From: Trichuris trichiura | Lineage: Eukaryota; Nematoda; Enoplea; Trichinellida; Trichuridae | DNA: 64,000 bases | NCBI GenBank assembly: GCA_037903355.1 | Contig: JBAJFE010000005.1 | Span: forward strand, 1,612,001 to 1,676,000 | Reading direction: 5' to 3' | Shown here: positions 1-12,881 of the stretch, piece by piece | How positions within the stretch are numbered: the first letter of the stretch is position 1 | Layout of the letters: every line of letters starts with the position of its first letter | Position numbers and translations under genes: made by a program | The notes under the pieces: generated by a model | Databases searched by the model: none | What the model saw: only the letters and a program-made list of their open reading frames with translations | Told to the model about the DNA's origin: nothing

Positions 1-2129
1 GAGTCATTCGAACAAAAGGAAAACGCGTTGAACAAGTAGACGTTCCTGTGGAAACACCACCCTCCGTGACCCCGGATAAAGTTGACGAACGTAGGGAATT
101 TTTGGACATCTCGCAAACAGGGCATAAAGTGTTGACTGTGCGATACGTCAGGATAAAGCCTGGCGCTGAATCCGTGGTCGACCAGGCGGAATTGCCCTTG
201 GCAGCCGGCGGGGCGCAGGACCATTCGTCGCAACAAGTCTTATCCATAAGATATAGACGAATAAAGGCCAAAGACCATAAAAGTCAAAAGTTCGAGGAAT
301 GGAAGGTGCTAATACCAAAAGTGTCGCTCAATTCGGCCGGCATGGGATCAGCTTTGGCCAAAAATGACGCACTGACTATGAAGATCACTGTTTTACCGGA
401 AAAGGTGGATGCCTTAGAAGAGCGAACAGTCCAGCTGCCATCGCTGAAGCATTCCGTTACTAACCAATTGGATTTTCGAATCCGAGGTCGACTTGAGCTC
501 GCTGACCGTTTGCTTAGCGAAGTATTGTAGTTGCTCGAAATTGTTTGTCAACGTCAACTTACTTTGCGTTATTGGTTGCTAGCGGCGTTTGGAAGAGAGC
601 CTGCACGAATTCGAGTCCATTTTGCGCGGATATCCGACCAGTCCACGCAGCCGCTACGGCAAAGCTGTTAGTCTCGATCTTCTGTCCGATTCAAATCAGT
701 CCAACGATATACTGGAGCGCGCCATTTACGCTTACGAAGCGGTAAGCAACATTTCTTACTGTATCTTATTTTAAAAATTTAAAAATAATTTTCAGGTAAT
801 AAACTTACCGAACGTACCGGATGAACTTTTGAAAATGGCCGTGCATCGATTGGTCGAAAGGTGCAGGTTTCGAGGTCGGACAATGCTTGCGCTGTTGCTA
901 AACCAACGTCGGTGCATAGTTGTGCCATATTTTTTTTTAGGATGGTTCGACAAAGCGATCAAAGCGCAGGTTCGCTTGCTGGAAAAGCATCCGAAGGATA
1001 CGAGTTTGCTTAACGATTTCGCCATCACACTTTTGATGATGAATCGTTACGACGATGCGAAACGCGTATTTTTGTCGGTAAGTATATAATTTGCGTTGTA
1101 GGTTTTCTTTGGCCATTCGCGCGCAGGTATTGGACAAGGAGTCGACAAATGCCGAAGCTCTTCTCTACTATGGTTACATATTGAAAACTGTAGACGAAGA
1201 GCACGAAAAGGCAATTCATTTTATGGCTCGAGGACTCGCTTTGGGCGTGCAGATAAAAAGGGCGGCTCGATTTGTTGTCCACTTGGGCGACGCGCTGTAC
1301 AGATTGAATAGGACAGAGGAAGTATGAACATTTTGTCCATTCAGCCATGGCAGCTGACCGCTGTGGTAACATTGCAGGCATATGAGCTGTACGACGAGGC
1401 ATCGAGGCATGGGATATTTTTAAATCGTTATCAACGTTCCATGTACAATGTTGGTGAACTGACCGCCAAACCATGGTGGATAATGTCGCAGACAAATTGT
1501 AATCAACAATTGAAGGTAAGAGGCAATGTTATTTTTGCTGAGCACGTTGACGATCGATAGAAATTCGAACGAGACTGGCGGTTGATAAGGGAAGAAAGCC
1601 TTCGGGTATGGAATGCGAAAAGCTCAGCTTTTGAACGAGTCGAACCGTACGTAGAAGCGGGCGATCAAAAGCAGATGACCCTTTTCTTTCCGTCCGGCGC
1701 TATGCACGAGAAAAACTGCGCTCTTGTGCCAAAGATATGCGAAATCATAGCTTCCATTTCTGTCCCAGAATCCGGATGCCGAACAGCCGAAGTATGAAAG
1801 CTGTTCAATAACTTGGAGAGGGATAGAATGGGATAGTTTAATTTCAGGCTCGTTTGGTGGCTACATACGCTGGGACGGAAACGTGGCCACATTGTGCCTT
1901 CACGAATTGTTACCTTACTGCCATATTGGGAGTAGCGGTGCCACACGGTAGTTGGCTTCGAGTGCACAATGAGACGAGACCACTAATTCTTGGCCGACTG
2001 TTATTGTTCGACCCAAGTTTTGAACATCGAACTTACGCTGGCGGCAACGGCTGGCAGTTGGTGCTCACTTTGGACCTGTGGCACCCGGAATTGACCGAAG
2101 AGCAGCAACAATCGTTGAATGTAACTTGA
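1..2129 (+). CDS. ASPH: Aspartyl/asparaginyl beta-hydroxylase (5' partial)
   Basis: This Fe(II)/2-oxoglutarate-dependent dioxygenase of the ER hydroxylates Asp/Asn in EGF-like domains of secretory proteins. Exons that join in frame: from the window edge to 521, 583-741, 796-874, 941-1077, 1127-1321, 1378-1515, 1561-1791 and 1848-2129, with introns of 46-66 bases and GT-AG ends. The middle exons encode TPR-like helices (reading GWFDKAIKAQVRLLEKHPKD). The last exon holds the catalytic double-stranded beta-helix, with iron-ligand histidines in WPHCAFTN and SFEHRTY and the family C-terminal block DLWHPELTEEQQQSLN. The first exon is a charged linker with repeated strand-like motifs (VLTVRYVRIK, VLSIRYRRIK). 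The N-terminal transmembrane segment must lie left of the window. Recognition rests on remembered family motifs and is strong. Confidence 0.95.
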
Positions 2130-3777
2130 AAATCTTTCATGTCCAACTGTCGGCGATCCAGTTGGTGGAACTCTTTGAATGGAAGCGCTGTTTGCATGTA
2201 GAAAAGTGAATCTCGAGCTCCAGTATAAAGGCAAGGCACTTAGAGATTCGGCAATGCAGATGGGACGACGTCGGCCTTAGTTCGCTGGCAAGAAAACGAA
2301 TCGTCGGAGCGGCGTTTAAAATTTGAATCTTTAATAGTGTTCAGGTACTGTATCGTAAGCTAAGAAAAATAAAAGCTGGCAACGAATGGGCAGCATTTTG
2401 CAGTATGTTTTTTCGACGCATTAAAATAATGTTTGCTGCGTATTGCATATTTTTGATCACAAAGAAATGAAGCAGAATTTTTCAAGTTATATAGCAACAA
2501 AGTCGCTGAGTTTTGTGTTTTTTTGCCACCGCTGCGTTCCATTTCTTTGCAGCGTGGCGCGGCTTCTTGCTGTGCCGGAACAAATGCAAATGAACTTGTG
2601 TTTTTATGGCATTAACTTTTCTTGGTTTCTGCATTTCATCGGAGCGTGGAAACGGCTTAATTTTAATAATACTAAAAATAGAATAAACATTTTTGCGGCT
2701 TTGCAACCCGTTCGTTAAATTAACGTTTATTTCTAAACGTCAACTCGCGGAACTTTATTCTGGGTAACGCACCGTTAGCAAGGAGAGAATAAAAAAGAAA
2801 AATTAAATTAAATACTGGAAACAGACTAAACGGCAATCTGCTTTTAAGTATTCAGGTTCTTATTTGAACCTGCAAATCACTACTGTAACTAGATGTAGGC
2901 GGTGCTCTCTTTGATTGCGACAGTTCCAATCAATGCCTGCGGGAATTCTTTTCACTTGTTGACCTTTTAAGTACATTTCTCCTGCCTTTTTGGACAAAAA
3001 AGAGCTTCAGCGTTGATTGTGGAAACATATACAGTTTGACCTTATTTAGACTACGCGCAAAAAAAGTTGGCAGCCACCAGTTTGAACGGCGTTAATGCCA
3101 TGCGGGAAATCGAACAATGGGTTGCAATAGAACCGATGAATCAATTTTGTCTTAATACGTTGCGCTTTCATGTTGTATGTTGAGCAGTTTTAATCCGGAT
3201 TTGTTGTTTCCTGTTGGCTTACGCGATAGTCAATTACGATCACTTTTTGCGCAGCGTGGAAATGACTATTTCTTGCAGCGAAAAAGAGCACGCGATATTG
3301 TAGCAACAGATATCCTTCGTATACTTCTTTCAGGATGTTGAATCCTTCGATCAAACGTAATTGATTAAGTCTCCAATGTAAAAGGGCGCTTGGCTGCAAC
3401 GAAATCACGAATAAGGCCCTGGAACATTTAGACAGCTTTTCTCTTTAGGAAGAAAAACTTATTTAACCAAATGGGGTTTTGGGGTATGCGATAAGCTGCG
3501 TTTTGACGCAAATAATTTTTAATCTTTGAAACTTTTCGCCTTTTTTTCCATATTTAGTTTTCTTGCTGCTACGATAGCGAAAATTTAAATGTACTTAACA
3601 TTACTTAATGCCTACTGTAGTATTTGCTGCCCAAGCCTAATTATTAATGGGCACGGTATTTAAGCTATTGTTGATTATTCGGTTGAAAACCGCTTAGATT
3701 GTTCAAGTCATATTTGCCCTTTGATTGACGTTTCGTTCGCTTCTGCTTTGCCGGTAATTATTCGCCTGTCAAACTGC
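2130..3777. other. Intergenic, no gene recognised
   Basis: AT-rich spacer between the beta-hydroxylase stop codon and the next gene. Short open frames exist on both strands but none shows a domain, a start in good context or joinable exons. A polyadenylation-like AATAAA lies near 2368, about 240 bases after the stop. Confidence 0.5.
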
Positions 3778-4857
3778 ATGGTTGCAGCGCCGCGTCGCCG
3801 TAGAGTTATTTCGGAAAGTGGCGTTGTTGTTGTTTCGAGTTCTGTTGAAATGAACGCAGATTATTTTCGGGAACGAAGCATGTCCTCCGCGAATGCTTCT
3901 TTTCCTTTCAACCGGTTACGTTATCGTTCTTGCCAAAAAAATTCGTCCTCGAGTTCGTTGAGCACCGACAGTGAAGAATACGAAGCTACAGAATCAGAGG
4001 CGGATATGTTAGGCGAGGAGACCATCACATTTGATAACAACGACGAGTTGGTGTCTTCGGCTGGACGTCTACAATCGAATGGCAACAAAGCTTTATCTTC
4101 TTTTCGAATTCTTTATTGCTTCTTGTTTCTTTTGCTTTTACTTGCGTGCGAGAAAGTGTGGTTTTCAATTCCGCAGACGGATGCTCCAAAACGCTCAATC
4201 GCTATTTCTTCATTTAAAAAGAAACTATACGCTTTGACGGACCAATTTCCTAGTCAGCCAAGCCAGTCTTGGAGAATTTTTTCTTCCGCAATGGCACCTA
4301 TTCTGAACGGTAGAAAAACCGAACCTTCCGTTATTCTTGTTTTGCACGACAAGGCTGCTCATCAGACGGCTGTTTGTATAGTATGGCATCTTGCCAACTT
4401 GGCAAATAATGAAATTCAGGCGATCAAAAGCATACGCTCGGCGGTAGCGTCCGTCAATTGTTCCGAACGTCCATACATCAATCCCGAGATGGGTGCTGTT
4501 GCTTTGCATAATCGGATCCATTCCGAATTTGGTGAAACTCATAGCAAAGTACTGGTGCTTAACGAAATAGAACATTTGCCAGCTGATGCTTACAGGACAT
4601 TGCACACCTTCTCGGACAGTACTACCGCTCCATATAAGGAAGTGATTATCTTTTTAACTTTGTCCTGTCCAAGCGCTACCGTTTTACCGTTGGATGAAGA
4701 CTTGCTTAAGGAGAGATGCCTCTACGATTCGTGGCTAAGAAAGAAGCTAGAAAGGGAACGTTTTGCCGCTTTACTTTCCCGCATTGCTGGCAGTATGGTT
4801 GTTATTGTATCGGAGGCAAAGCCTTTGGACGAGATGCATTGTTCTTTGAATAAATAA
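3778..4857 (+). CDS. Torsin-1A-interacting protein-like (LAP1/LULL1 family)
   Basis: Single-exon membrane protein of about 359 residues if it starts at the ATG at 3778; an in-frame ATG at 3850 is an alternative. Layout: a Ser/Arg-rich then acidic N-terminal region (STDSEEYEATESEADML), one transmembrane segment around residues 118-136 (FRILYCFLFLLLLLACEKV), and a lumenal C-terminal domain of about 200 residues. That domain matches the AAA-like, nucleotide-free torsin-activating domain, with PSVILVLHD near its start, KVLVLNEIEHLPADAYRTLH in the middle and a late SEAKPLDEMHCSLNK end. Known family members sit in the inner nuclear membrane or ER and stimulate torsin ATPases through an arginine finger. 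The stop codon overlaps an AATAAA signal (about 4849-4857), and the next gene starts only about 105 bases on, which suggests very tight spacing or co-transcription. Confidence 0.75.
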   Translation: MVAAPRRRRVISESGVVVVSSSVEMNADYFRERSMSSANASFPFNRLRYRSCQKNSSSSSLSTDSEEYEATESEADMLGEETITFDNNDELVSSAGRLQSNGNKALSSFRILYCFLFLLLLLACEKVWFSIPQTDAPKRSIAISSFKKKLYALTDQFPSQPSQSWRIFSSAMAPILNGRKTEPSVILVLHDKAAHQTAVCIVWHLANLANNEIQAIKSIRSAVASVNCSERPYINPEMGAVALHNRIHSEFGETHSKVLVLNEIEHLPADAYRTLHTFSDSTTAPYKEVIIFLTLSCPSATVLPLDEDLLKERCLYDSWLRKKLERERFAALLSRIAGSMVVIVSEAKPLDEMHCSLNK

Positions 4858-4961
4858 ATTTCCCTTTTATGCTTGTCGATCCGTTGGCTTCGACTGTTTC
4901 ACGGATGGTTATTTTACCATTTTTTGATGGTCTTTCGACTTCATTCGGCCATTTAGATTGA

Positions 4962-7208
4962 ATGGACGGCAAGTCGAGAAATTCAAAATTGTTTGCGAAT
5001 AGTGAATTGACCTGGTGGCAGCGTTTTCTCAGCAAATTGCTTCGGATGGGACCAATTCCTAGCCATATAGCGTTTATAATGGACGGCAATCGAAGGTACG
5101 CTCGCAGAAAAGGAGTTCGATCCGAACTTGGTCATGAATTTGGCTTCGAAGCATTGGCTATGGTTCGTGTATTTTTTCTGTCTTTACGCAGCCACCTCTT
5201 TGGCAACAGTCGTTTTTGTTAAGTGATTTTGCATCGCGTAGGATGCCCGGTAGCTTGTTCGCCTATAGAATATTCTCAATGTTTTTCTATTTTTCTTTTG
5301 TTTACTTCCCGCGTTGTTTATTAAGGCAAAAGACCATTTACAACATAGCATTTTAATCGAAGAAGAAAAAATTATGCTTCCTTTGCTGTTAGGCGCCTTT
5401 CTCGCGTCGTGCGTACAGTACCCTGATGACTTATTGATGGTTAGGTAAGAGCTGCTGTTTAAATGTTTGAATTTCTAGTGTTTTCTCGTCCTTCCTAATC
5501 GTAGGAGGGCCGCATGTTGGGTTGAACGGCTTAGCAGCCACTGTTCATCGTACGTTGCTTATTCCAACTCCGTCATATGCGTTAATATTTCTTTGTGAAT
5601 GGGTTTCATGTTTATCTTCTTAAGTTAATAAGCCCTTTTTTGCTATATATTCAAAACAGCATGAAGTTTCGGCGCGCGTCAAGATATCGAATTTTCTTTC
5701 TACTAACGTTTGAGTTTCCCTAGCACAAATGATCTTTTTGCTAAATTATTATTCTTCAAAACATCATCTATCGAAATTAGAAAAAATATCACTTACCCGG
5801 GCATTCTTTCGACTAAGATTCTGGCAAAGATGTCAGGTTCTGTTCTTTTCCAAGCTTGAATACTTGTCTTCGAGCAAAGCTAACCCGTTGCTGGTGTAGC
5901 TGGAGCATTACGAATACCGTTCATTCAACTGTAGAAGCGACTGTTTAAGCTAAAATTAAAATTTAAAATGCTAATTATTTACTGAGCTCAGAATACTTAT
6001 CAAAAGAATAAATAGTTTTGATGGGCAGTAATAAGTAAAGTTATATCTATACTTCAACCGTGAAGTGCCGCATGGTTTGCAGTAGCGAACTTTTCCCCAA
6101 GCAGTATTTGTACACTTTTTCGGAAAGCACTTGCCTTGTCATGTTATAGAAAAGATTCGCAGTTTTCGGCATGGCGCTGCCATTTCAGAATAGTTGTCGA
6201 TTTCAACATTTTCAGGCCCTCAAATGGTGCAATCATATAGGAATTAGGGAAGTGACAGTATTTGCGTTCAGTATCGAAAATTTCAAACGAAGCGAAGCGG
6301 AAGTTGCCGTACTGATGAGCATTGCGCGAAGAAAGTTTGCCGACCTCATTTTGGAGCTGTAAAATTCTTCTTTCCTCTTTTTGCTTCAACACTGTTTGGA
6401 ATTGTGTTTATTGCAGAGACGAACTAATGGACCAAGGCGTTTGCATTCGATTTTTTGGTAACACCGCAATGCTACCGAAGGATATCCAGAAGCTTATGGC
6501 GGATATTCTTTTAAAGACAAGGCACAACAACAAGTGACTATGATCGATTGTTGCGCTTCTTTGCATAACAAAATTGTTTTAAGACTTTTCCTAAACGTTT
6601 GCGTCGCCTACACTGCCCGGGACGAGTTCACTCGTGCCGTGAAAGTGATTGAAGACGCTGTGCGAGCGAAAACATTGCGAACCGAGTTCGTTAAATTCCG
6701 TTACGTAATTAGGATTGCAATGAGGCGAGCAAAGTGTTTAGAGATATATCGGAATATTTGTTGCGTAGAATCTTGGATTCCGGCGATTCGTCAAATCCTG
6801 ACTTGGTTATTCGAACAAGCGGAGAAACTCGACTTAGCGACTTTATGATGATACAAGTTGTCGTCGTCACGAGTACGCAATTCATCCGCAAGACAATTCG
6901 CCTTTTTCCAGGTTTCAAATTCGTTCCTTTACTTCGACGACGTTCTCTGGCCCGAATACTCTTTCTGGAATCTGTTTCGAGCAATTCTTGCTTTTCAACG
7001 CAACTACGAACCAGCAGAGGTAATTTTCAACTTTGTTCGCCAACTTAAGTATGCACGCTTCAACTATGTTCAGACTGAACTGCACAACTTGATGAAATCA
7101 ACAATTTCGAAGAGCTCAGAAAAGTCAGAAAGGGTGAACAGGTTGATCGAAAATGTCAGGCAGCAACGTTTTACCGTAGCTGCCGGTTTAGTCTCGCAGT
7201 CGACTTGA
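4962..7208 (+). CDS. DHDDS: Dehydrodolichyl diphosphate synthase (cis-prenyltransferase)
   Basis: This enzyme condenses isopentenyl diphosphate onto farnesyl diphosphate in cis to make the dolichol precursor at the ER. Exon 1 (4962-5162) has the catalytic signature [17 protein letters not shown]. Then come 6216-6358 ([20 protein letters not shown]), 6417-6533 ([18 protein letters not shown]) and an exon beginning at 6584 ([15 protein letters not shown]). The next exon reads DISEYLLRR and [17 protein letters not shown], and the last part starts after the intron acceptor near 6910 ([20 protein letters not shown]). Reading frames join exactly across the first three introns. Intron 1 is unusually long for this window (about 1.05 kb). 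The C-terminal tail after FQRNY may contain one more short intron (from about 7020), so the exact end of the protein is less certain. The family works with an NgBR-type partner, which is not in this window. Confidence 0.93.
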
Positions 7209-7877
7209 CTGCTTGTTTTTTTTAGTCATCCCATCTCGGAAATGTTAAATTTTTTGTTAATTTTTCTTTACTACTCTTTTTCTTGTTTGTTAACGGGTCA
7301 TCGCGTTGCCATTCCGCGCGCTTTCAATGGCGATTAGTCATTTTTTTCAAAAACTTCTATATCCAGTCGATAAGATGCCAGGAACCTGATTATCTTTTTT
7401 TTTCAAAATAGTTTGTTTTCCATTTTTGTAACTTGTCCCGTCAATTAATTGTTAATCCAGTCGTGCCAAAGAAATAATTTTCGCGGTCACAACGCGTTCC
7501 CGTTGCGTAAAATATTTTTTTAAATACGGTTTCAGTTTTTGTCGCGCGGTCTCACGCGATCCCGATCTTCTTTAATTCAAGCTGCTCAATTGGTAATTGA
7601 ATGGCATTGACTATTTTTGACTTTTTTGCGCGTTCAAATGTAATTCTAATGTTTGATTGAATTCTGATGCAATTGATCTTATCAAATTGGACCGCATTGG
7701 TCCTTCCGGTGTCGGGAATGTTCGTAGGCGTTTTCTTTTGTTGTAGATTGGAAAAAAGTAAATTTTTTTCTTCGATAGCGTTTATTTTTCGGATACGCTG
7801 TTTCGTAAAGATTAGTTTTTTTGCTTTCTTATTTTTATCCATTTTTTTAGCATTTAAAAGTCTAATTGCAGCGGGTT
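7209..7877. other. Intergenic spacer, T-rich
   Basis: Between the cis-prenyltransferase and the THADA-like gene. Strongly T-rich on the plus strand, with no supported coding exon. The sequence just before the next ATG (ctaattgcag) resembles a splice acceptor, so a 5' untranslated exon or a trans-splice site is possible. Confidence 0.4.
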
Positions 7878-10800
7878 ATGTCGTCAATAAGCTGCTCTTG
7901 TACAGACAACGGAACGAACTCGGTTTGCAGACATTTGCTGCAGATCGACGAAGGTCCACTGCGTCGTAGAGCCGTCGAGATGTTATGGATGGCCCATTTT
8001 AGAGAGCGCGAGGTCTGCTGGCTTAATCATTTGCCTGAAAATTCTATGCTTCTCATTCGTAAGCTAATACATCCTCTGAGCTGCGAAAGTTTGCAGTTGG
8101 ACATAATGAGCTTTTCCGAATTGGATGGCTATGTTATCGCGGGCTTTGTATCCGTCGCTCCAATGGCCCAGTTGACTTGTACATCCAATGGAACATTGCT
8201 GCAGAGTTTGTACATTGGCCTATGCGATGCAGCGTTGAGTATCCTTCCAAATAATAACTTCGGAATTTTAATGGCTATTGAGTGCTGCTTTTCGCGCGCT
8301 TCCAAAAAGTGGCCACAAGACTTGGCTTCCTTTCGACAATTTGTTTGCGGCGAAAATGCCTCGAATAAGCTGCGATGCGTCGTACGTTGTTGTTGGGACA
8401 GCGAATTTGTTGGTGTAGCTGACGTTTCGGTTCGAATTTTTGAACTATGGTTGGAAGCGAACTTTTACGCGAACGGTAATGCGTCCTTCTTCCATTGCAA
8501 TTGATTCGTAGCATTCTAATGTTATTCCAGAACTTGGGGCGTCAGGCTTGAGACGTAAACTGCTAAGTCATTATCTGAACGAATATCCATGGTTTTATCG
8601 AGGCAAATATCGGATACTTGCTAGCTTGATGAATAGATGTACGGCAGACGAGATTGTCGAAGTGCACAACCAACTTTACGACTGTTGGAACGTATCCATG
8701 AATTGTGCGCAGGTACGATTGCTTTTCCTAAACTTAGCCGATCTCGAAAATTGTTTAGAGGTGTTGTTGGCTTTGTTGATGCATTTGATGCTCCGATTAT
8801 GCAAATTAGTTTTGTTGGATTTTGTTTTTGCAGATTGCTCCTTTGGCTAGCAAACTTTGGCAGATCGCTTTGAAGCGTTGCGGCGGTAGGCTAGAGTTGT
8901 GGCTGGCAATATTGGGGCGACTTTTGCTTAAGCCGGGAGAGAAAACTTGCTCATTAATTGGAAGACATTGGTTGCCAATGATGAACGACATTACGCACCA
9001 TTCATTCCAGGCGGTCATAGACGAATTTCAACCGCGTTTGACGGAACTGAAGCGTCGTTGGACACCCTGTATAAAGATCGCTTTGCTCAGTAATCTGCAC
9101 GACATTGGCAGCTCCGAGCTGGAGGTCGAACCGTCGCTTAATCGGCTGTACAAAGCAGCATCGGTTGTTTTGAAACAATATTTTAATACTGGACAATGGC
9201 AGGGGGACCATTTGAAGGCTAACTGGGATTTGCTGGAAGAAATTGGAAGATGCGGTGAAGAATCAGCCCGCATTGGATACTTTGAGGTCCTCTGTCGGCA
9301 TTCTCCAAAAAAAGTAATGTCAAATAGTTGGCATAGGGATAGGGTGCATAAATTTTTGCTGACAAACTTAATCGTACCAAGCCAGTCGTTTCGCCTAAGC
9401 GTTATGTCGTCGTATCGTCATTATTTGGCTAAAGTTGAGCGCATAGGTTCACCGGACGACCAGTGGTTATGTCACTTTATGGATGCAGTCTTGTCGCAGA
9501 TGTTTCCCGGTGCCAATTTTCAACGCTACATGAGCTCGTTGAACTTGTTGCTTGTTGCTTTGGAATCGAGCTCTCGATTTAAGGCTTTATGGAATGAACG
9601 ATTTGAAGAAGATGCTCTGTGGGCTAGGCAAGCAAGATCCATTTTGACGAGATGTATTCTGCATTCGTGCGCAGACATTCGACAGCTTGCAATACGTATT
9701 GCAACCGAATTCTGTTCGTATAGATTTGTGAACAGCCTCGAGATAGCGCAGTTTTACATGCGTATTGCATTCGACTTGATTGACCGATCCCAGCTTAGCG
9801 AATGCGACGTTGGCGTCTCTTTATTAATTTGCATGTTATCTTGCGTCGACGAATTTCAAAAGCGAGATGTTGAAGGGGAAAATATGACCAAAGTCAATGC
9901 TATCCAATTGAGTATTTTATCCAAGCTTGTATACCCAATTGTGGGCATTTTACTCCAGGAGAGCAATGATGGTTCGATGCCGCACGTTTATGGTCGGCTA
10001 AGAGCTTGTTCACGCCTTTGGCCTAATATTCGAGACGCTTTGTCGACCGACTTTGTTCTCCAGTTGGTTAATGCTATCGTCAAACTTATTTTGAAAATAC
10101 TACGTCGCTTAGGTTCAAGTGACGAGAGCGTCTGTCCAACTTTGCCTGAAATGCATTCCTCCGTCGGCGTTGAACTTGGCCAAAACGACGTAGGTCCTTG
10201 CTTGCTTGCTCTGTTAACCAAAATGTAACAGTTCGTTTGTTTTGGCAGACTTTGCTACCAATTGAGCTTAAAGCGATTCTTTGGAACGCTACCGAAGGCT
10301 GCAGTTTACTTGTTCAACTCGCCGGAAGACTAATAGATGAAAAGTGTTGCGCAGAGCTGCATTCCATTCGCGACTTGTTTTTTGAGGTGATGACTCGTAA
10401 TCGATCCGTTATTATACACGACGAGTGCGAGAAGCACCTTATCTCATTTTGTACACTTTGCTTGAAAGCTTCCTGGAACGTTGCCAATTCTGTAGTAATG
10501 GAACTGACCGAGAGAACTCTGTTGAATATAGAGCATTCGCCGCCCGTGTCAGCACTGCGGCGGGCTGGAGGTTACCCTTTCTTATTGAACTGTCTCGTCT
10601 GCACCGCCTCGACCTTCAGGGAGCGGCATATCCTTTCATACGCGTTGGAGAGACTTATGCAAATATGTCATAGCGAATTGGAAAGTTTAAGCGTCACCGA
10701 GTCGACTGAAGATTGCCCATTGTTAAGGGCACTTCATTGTTTGCGAATGATCGTACGCTCGTCGGAATGTCACGAAGGCTGTCGTCCTTCTTTGGCAAAA

Positions 10801-12801
10801 CTCTTCCATTTGACCGTCCATCATTTAAATTCGCCTTTGTGGTCAATCCGCAACGCGGTGTCCATGCTGTTGGCCGAAATTATTCGAGCCTTATTCGTTC
10901 GATCCAGTATCCAAAAGGGCACTATCGGTGACCCGTGGGCTCAAGACGTTCTCCAATTTTGGACTTGTCATGGTGACATATGGCGGCAGTGTGTTCAATT
11001 GATAGTCAGCTTAGCCGACTCGATAAAAGATCGTCCTTTCGACTGCCGGGTTCACCCTTTGCTTATAGTCTTCCAAAATGTGCTTGTCAACGATGTTCCG
11101 ATTGCTTACACACCTGTGAAAATGGACTTGCAGCAGTGCAGGTTGGCGCTGACTAAGATTCTTGTTCGCAGTCCCGAGTGGAGCGTTCGCCGCCTGGCTG
11201 CCGAAGCGCTATCGAATCTGACCCCTCCAAAACTGCGACGGTTCGTAGCCACACGTATCCAAAGGCTGTTACCGCATCTCGAAAGGAAATTGAACTTGTA
11301 CGACGCAGCTGCAAAACTCGTAGACGCATTGCAGTCTCCCGCAAAGGTATTCGCTGATCAAAATTCATCCACTTGCATTGGAAAGCAGGAGGAGGATATT
11401 TCCGAGCTATGCAAATTGTTTGCTTTTGGCGCGGATATGGACTTGACGGCACCTCGTTGTCGAGAGCGCTTGCTTGAATGCTGTTCCGGAGCTTGTGGGT
11501 GCTCCATGCAAGCTTTGGCACTTCCAGTTTTTACAAAGTTGATGATGCATTCGCAGAATGACTTTTTCTCCGAATGGAGCGGGTTTGTCACCCGCTTTGC
11601 GGCTGACGCAACTAACGAACGTCTTCGCTACTCTGCTGCCGTTAGCTTAGCTTTAGCCGGAAAGTTGGTCTTAAAATTCGAGCACGACAATGAGTGTCAC
11701 GCTGACCTGCTTATGGCGGTTTTCAATTTACTTCAAGATGACATTGATTATATTCGAAAAGCCGCATCTCAAATTTCTATGTATTGTGACGACGATTCGC
11801 CCTTTTTGTTGGCAAGTTCCGAATGCATACGTGCCGTGCTTGACTGCGTTGTTTCCCGAAAAGCTTCCATTGCATTGGCGGGTCGCTTGCTGGACGAACT
11901 TTTTCCGCTTGTCGACTTTACCTTTTCCGTTGAGCAAAAAAACGTGAACCCCACGGACTGTATTCATTACGCGGAGAAGTACACAACTCTTTTCGCGTAT
12001 TACAATTTTTTGGACAAATTCGCCATACTGTACCCTGCCAGTTTCGATCGCCTTTTGAATAGCAAACTTGCAACGGATCAACGCGGCATAGCCATGGATA
12101 GGCTGGGCGAAAATGTCGGACGCTTTTTCGAAAGCGATTTTTACTTGTGTTCGTTGCAATTGACAAGCGAGCTTTTCGAAGCGATCGTTCGTTTATGCCT
12201 GACGAGTCGTCTATTGAAGCGACCGCGTTTTGATTCTTATTTGGGTAGAATACTGCCCGCGGAAGATCATTTCGACTTTTTGACTTGCTCGGAAAAGGAG
12301 CCGAACCTTTAGAACCCGAAGACGCCGTTGCCAGCGTTCTACTTTGGTTGTAATCGACCTGATTCCAATTTAAAATACTGTAATTTGATTTCCAGGTACG
12401 TTCTTTGTTGCAAGCTGCTGGAAAGTTCAGGGCGTTCAAAGTCTTTTTTTGAATCTAGCAGGCAACGCCCATTTTACTCAGCGTGAGCTGACGCGGAACG
12501 TTAATGACCGAGTAAGTGTTTGCGCTTACAACTTTGCCAAGAAATTCTTGCGGTTTTTGTTGCTTCATTGGCTGGAAGGTGTCCGTCCACTGGTAGTTTG
12601 ATTTTTAATTTTTTTTTACAGACGGTCGAGCAACTAGCAGAATCGATCAGGCTTGGCACGGCTGAAAGTTTTGTCACAGCGTTTTTGAGTCGCAGTTCTG
12701 AAAATCGTGCAAAGGTACTTTGCCCCATTGGGAAATGCTTTGTTGCCGAACAACCATTGTCGTTTTGGAGCGAAGTACGTCGATTGATTGAAAAATACTA
12801 A
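7878..12801 (+). CDS. THADA: THADA-like protein (tRNA 2'-O-methylation regulator, DUF2428)
   Basis: Large alpha-solenoid protein of about 1,500 residues. THADA/Trm732-type proteins partner the FTSJ1/Trm7 methyltransferase for 2'-O-methylation at position 32 of tRNA anticodon loops. Exons: 7878-8475, 8531-8712, 8834-10189, 10249 to about 12244, then smaller exons to the stop at 12801. The first three introns join frames exactly (55, 121 and 59 bases). The family-defining stretch is the block with LWSIRNAVSMLLAEIIRALF followed about 130 residues later by PEWSVRRLAAEALSNL. The frame open at 12244 runs into a stop at 12312, but a 68-base intron (12245-12312, ending cctttag) restores frame to PEDAVASVLLWL. 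The last exon (from 12622) reads TVEQLAESIRLGTAESF. The C-terminal exon structure from 12313 to 12620 is uncertain. It ends only 80 bases from the oppositely oriented next gene. Confidence 0.8.
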
Positions 12802-12881
12802 CTACATGCAAGGTTGACTAAAGCTACAATTGACCGCGACATTTTCCTATTGACTTGTGTGTCGGCTTGTTTGGAATATGT

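Noticed and set aside
12245..12312. Frameshift or pseudogene break in the THADA-like gene
   Set aside because: A 68-base intron with a normal donor and a cctttag acceptor restores the downstream frame, so no break needs to be assumed.
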